Source: an uncultured Acidimicrobiia bacterium (GTDB lineage Bacteria; Actinomycetota; Acidimicrobiia; Spongiisociales; Spongiisociaceae). Taken from it: a stretch of DNA of 5,022 bases. The position numbers and the translations under genes were made by a program. Below the pieces are notes generated by a model. It searched no databases, had not been told where the DNA came from, and saw nothing but the letters and a program-made list of their open reading frames with translations. Position 1 is the first letter of the stretch. Each line of letters begins with the position of its first letter. The stretch lies in assembly GCA_937900165.1 (NCBI GenBank), contig CALCCX010000349.1, positions 1-5,022 on the forward strand, written 5' to 3'. This document shows, piece by piece, positions 4,858 to 5,022 of this stretch.

Positions 4858-4923
4858 AGATCGGAAGAGCACACGTCTGAACTCCAGTCACACTGATATA
4901 TCTCGTATGCCGTCTTCTGCTTG
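4858..4923. other. Illumina P7/TruSeq adapter (synthetic, right end)
   Basis: This block starts AGATCGGAAGAGCACACGTC, carries index ACTGATAT at 4892-4899 and ends TGCCGTCTTCTGCTTG. It is the perfect reverse complement of 1-66. Frames running into it acquire artefact peptides: QIGRAHV on the plus strand, and FFFKQKTAYEI and DWSSDVCSSDL on the minus strand. Native DNA ends at about 4857. Confidence 0.98.
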
Positions 4924-5022
4924 AAAAAAAAAATAAACATTTTTTTTTAAAATAAGATAAACATCTTTTTTGTCATTTGCCCTCACTCCATCTTGCTTTC
5001 TCTTCGCCCTTTTCCCTTCACC
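4924..5022. other. Post-adapter sequencing noise (poly-A and low-complexity tail)
   Basis: Ten A residues directly after the P7 end are followed by A/T-rich and then C/T-rich, G-poor sequence without genes or structure. Its composition differs abruptly from the GC-rich insert. This is what basecalling past the end of a short library molecule produces, and it should be trimmed. Confidence 0.9.

Noticed and set aside
1..4923. Perfect 66-bp terminal inverted repeats suggesting a transposon or linear replicon
   Set aside because: The repeats are the Illumina P7/TruSeq adapter with a matching index on both ends, not biological repeats.
4924..5022. A/T-rich tail as a possible origin, promoter region or foreign DNA
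   Set aside because: It directly follows the P7 end with a poly-A run and has almost no G, which is typical of reads past the end of the library molecule.
1..5022. CRISPR arrays, tRNA or rRNA genes
   Set aside because: No regularly spaced repeats and no tRNA- or rRNA-like sequence were seen on either strand.

Overview
This window is almost certainly a whole short-read metagenome contig, roughly 4.8 kb of bacterial DNA enclosed by untrimmed Illumina library adapter. Bases 1-66 and 4858-4923 are perfect reverse complements. Both match the P7/TruSeq indexed adapter with the same 8-nt index. Bases 4924-5022 are poly-A and G-poor low-complexity sequence of the kind read past the end of a library molecule. 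Real biological sequence therefore runs only from about 67 to 4857, and both ends of the contig are artificial. The insert is GC-rich. It carries a three-repeat, cysteine-paired SLH-like cell-surface domain, a DUF302 protein, an AraC-type regulator and two PIN-toxin modules. That set suggests a high-GC actinobacterium, possibly an Acidimicrobiia-like lineage; this placement is inferred from family resemblance only.

Layout. 67-1454 (+): a 5'-truncated surface protein with three beta-sandwich (carboxypeptidase-regulatory/Cna-B-like) repeats followed by three SLH-like repeats. 1474-1511: a perfect 17-bp-stem bidirectional terminator. 1538-1930 (-): a DUF302 protein, convergent with the surface protein. 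1931-2333: a 403-bp divergent intergenic region. It contains a 165-bp segment bounded by exact 14-bp inverted repeats, then a sigma70-like promoter and ribosome binding site. 2334-3188 (+): an AraC/XylS-family regulator that most likely starts at CTG. 3247-3525 and 3522-3902 (+): a ribbon-helix-helix antitoxin and a PIN-domain toxin overlapping by 4 bp. 4098-4340 and 4337-4774 (+): an AbrB/MazE-type antitoxin and a second, canonical VapC PIN toxin, also overlapping by 4 bp. A hairpin lies at 4799-4821, just before the right-hand adapter.

The genes do not form one pathway. The right half is a small toxin-antitoxin cluster of two independent type II modules. Both use PIN ribonuclease-like toxins, but their antitoxins have unrelated DNA-binding folds and each module has its own promoter. 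The regulator and DUF302 gene share a divergent intergenic region, so co-regulation is possible but unproven. I see no clear novel multi-gene system. The points most worth a second look are the inverted-repeat element at 2047-2211, the CTG start of the regulator, the Glu-less active site of the first PIN toxin, and the adapter-derived protein termini that would contaminate databases.
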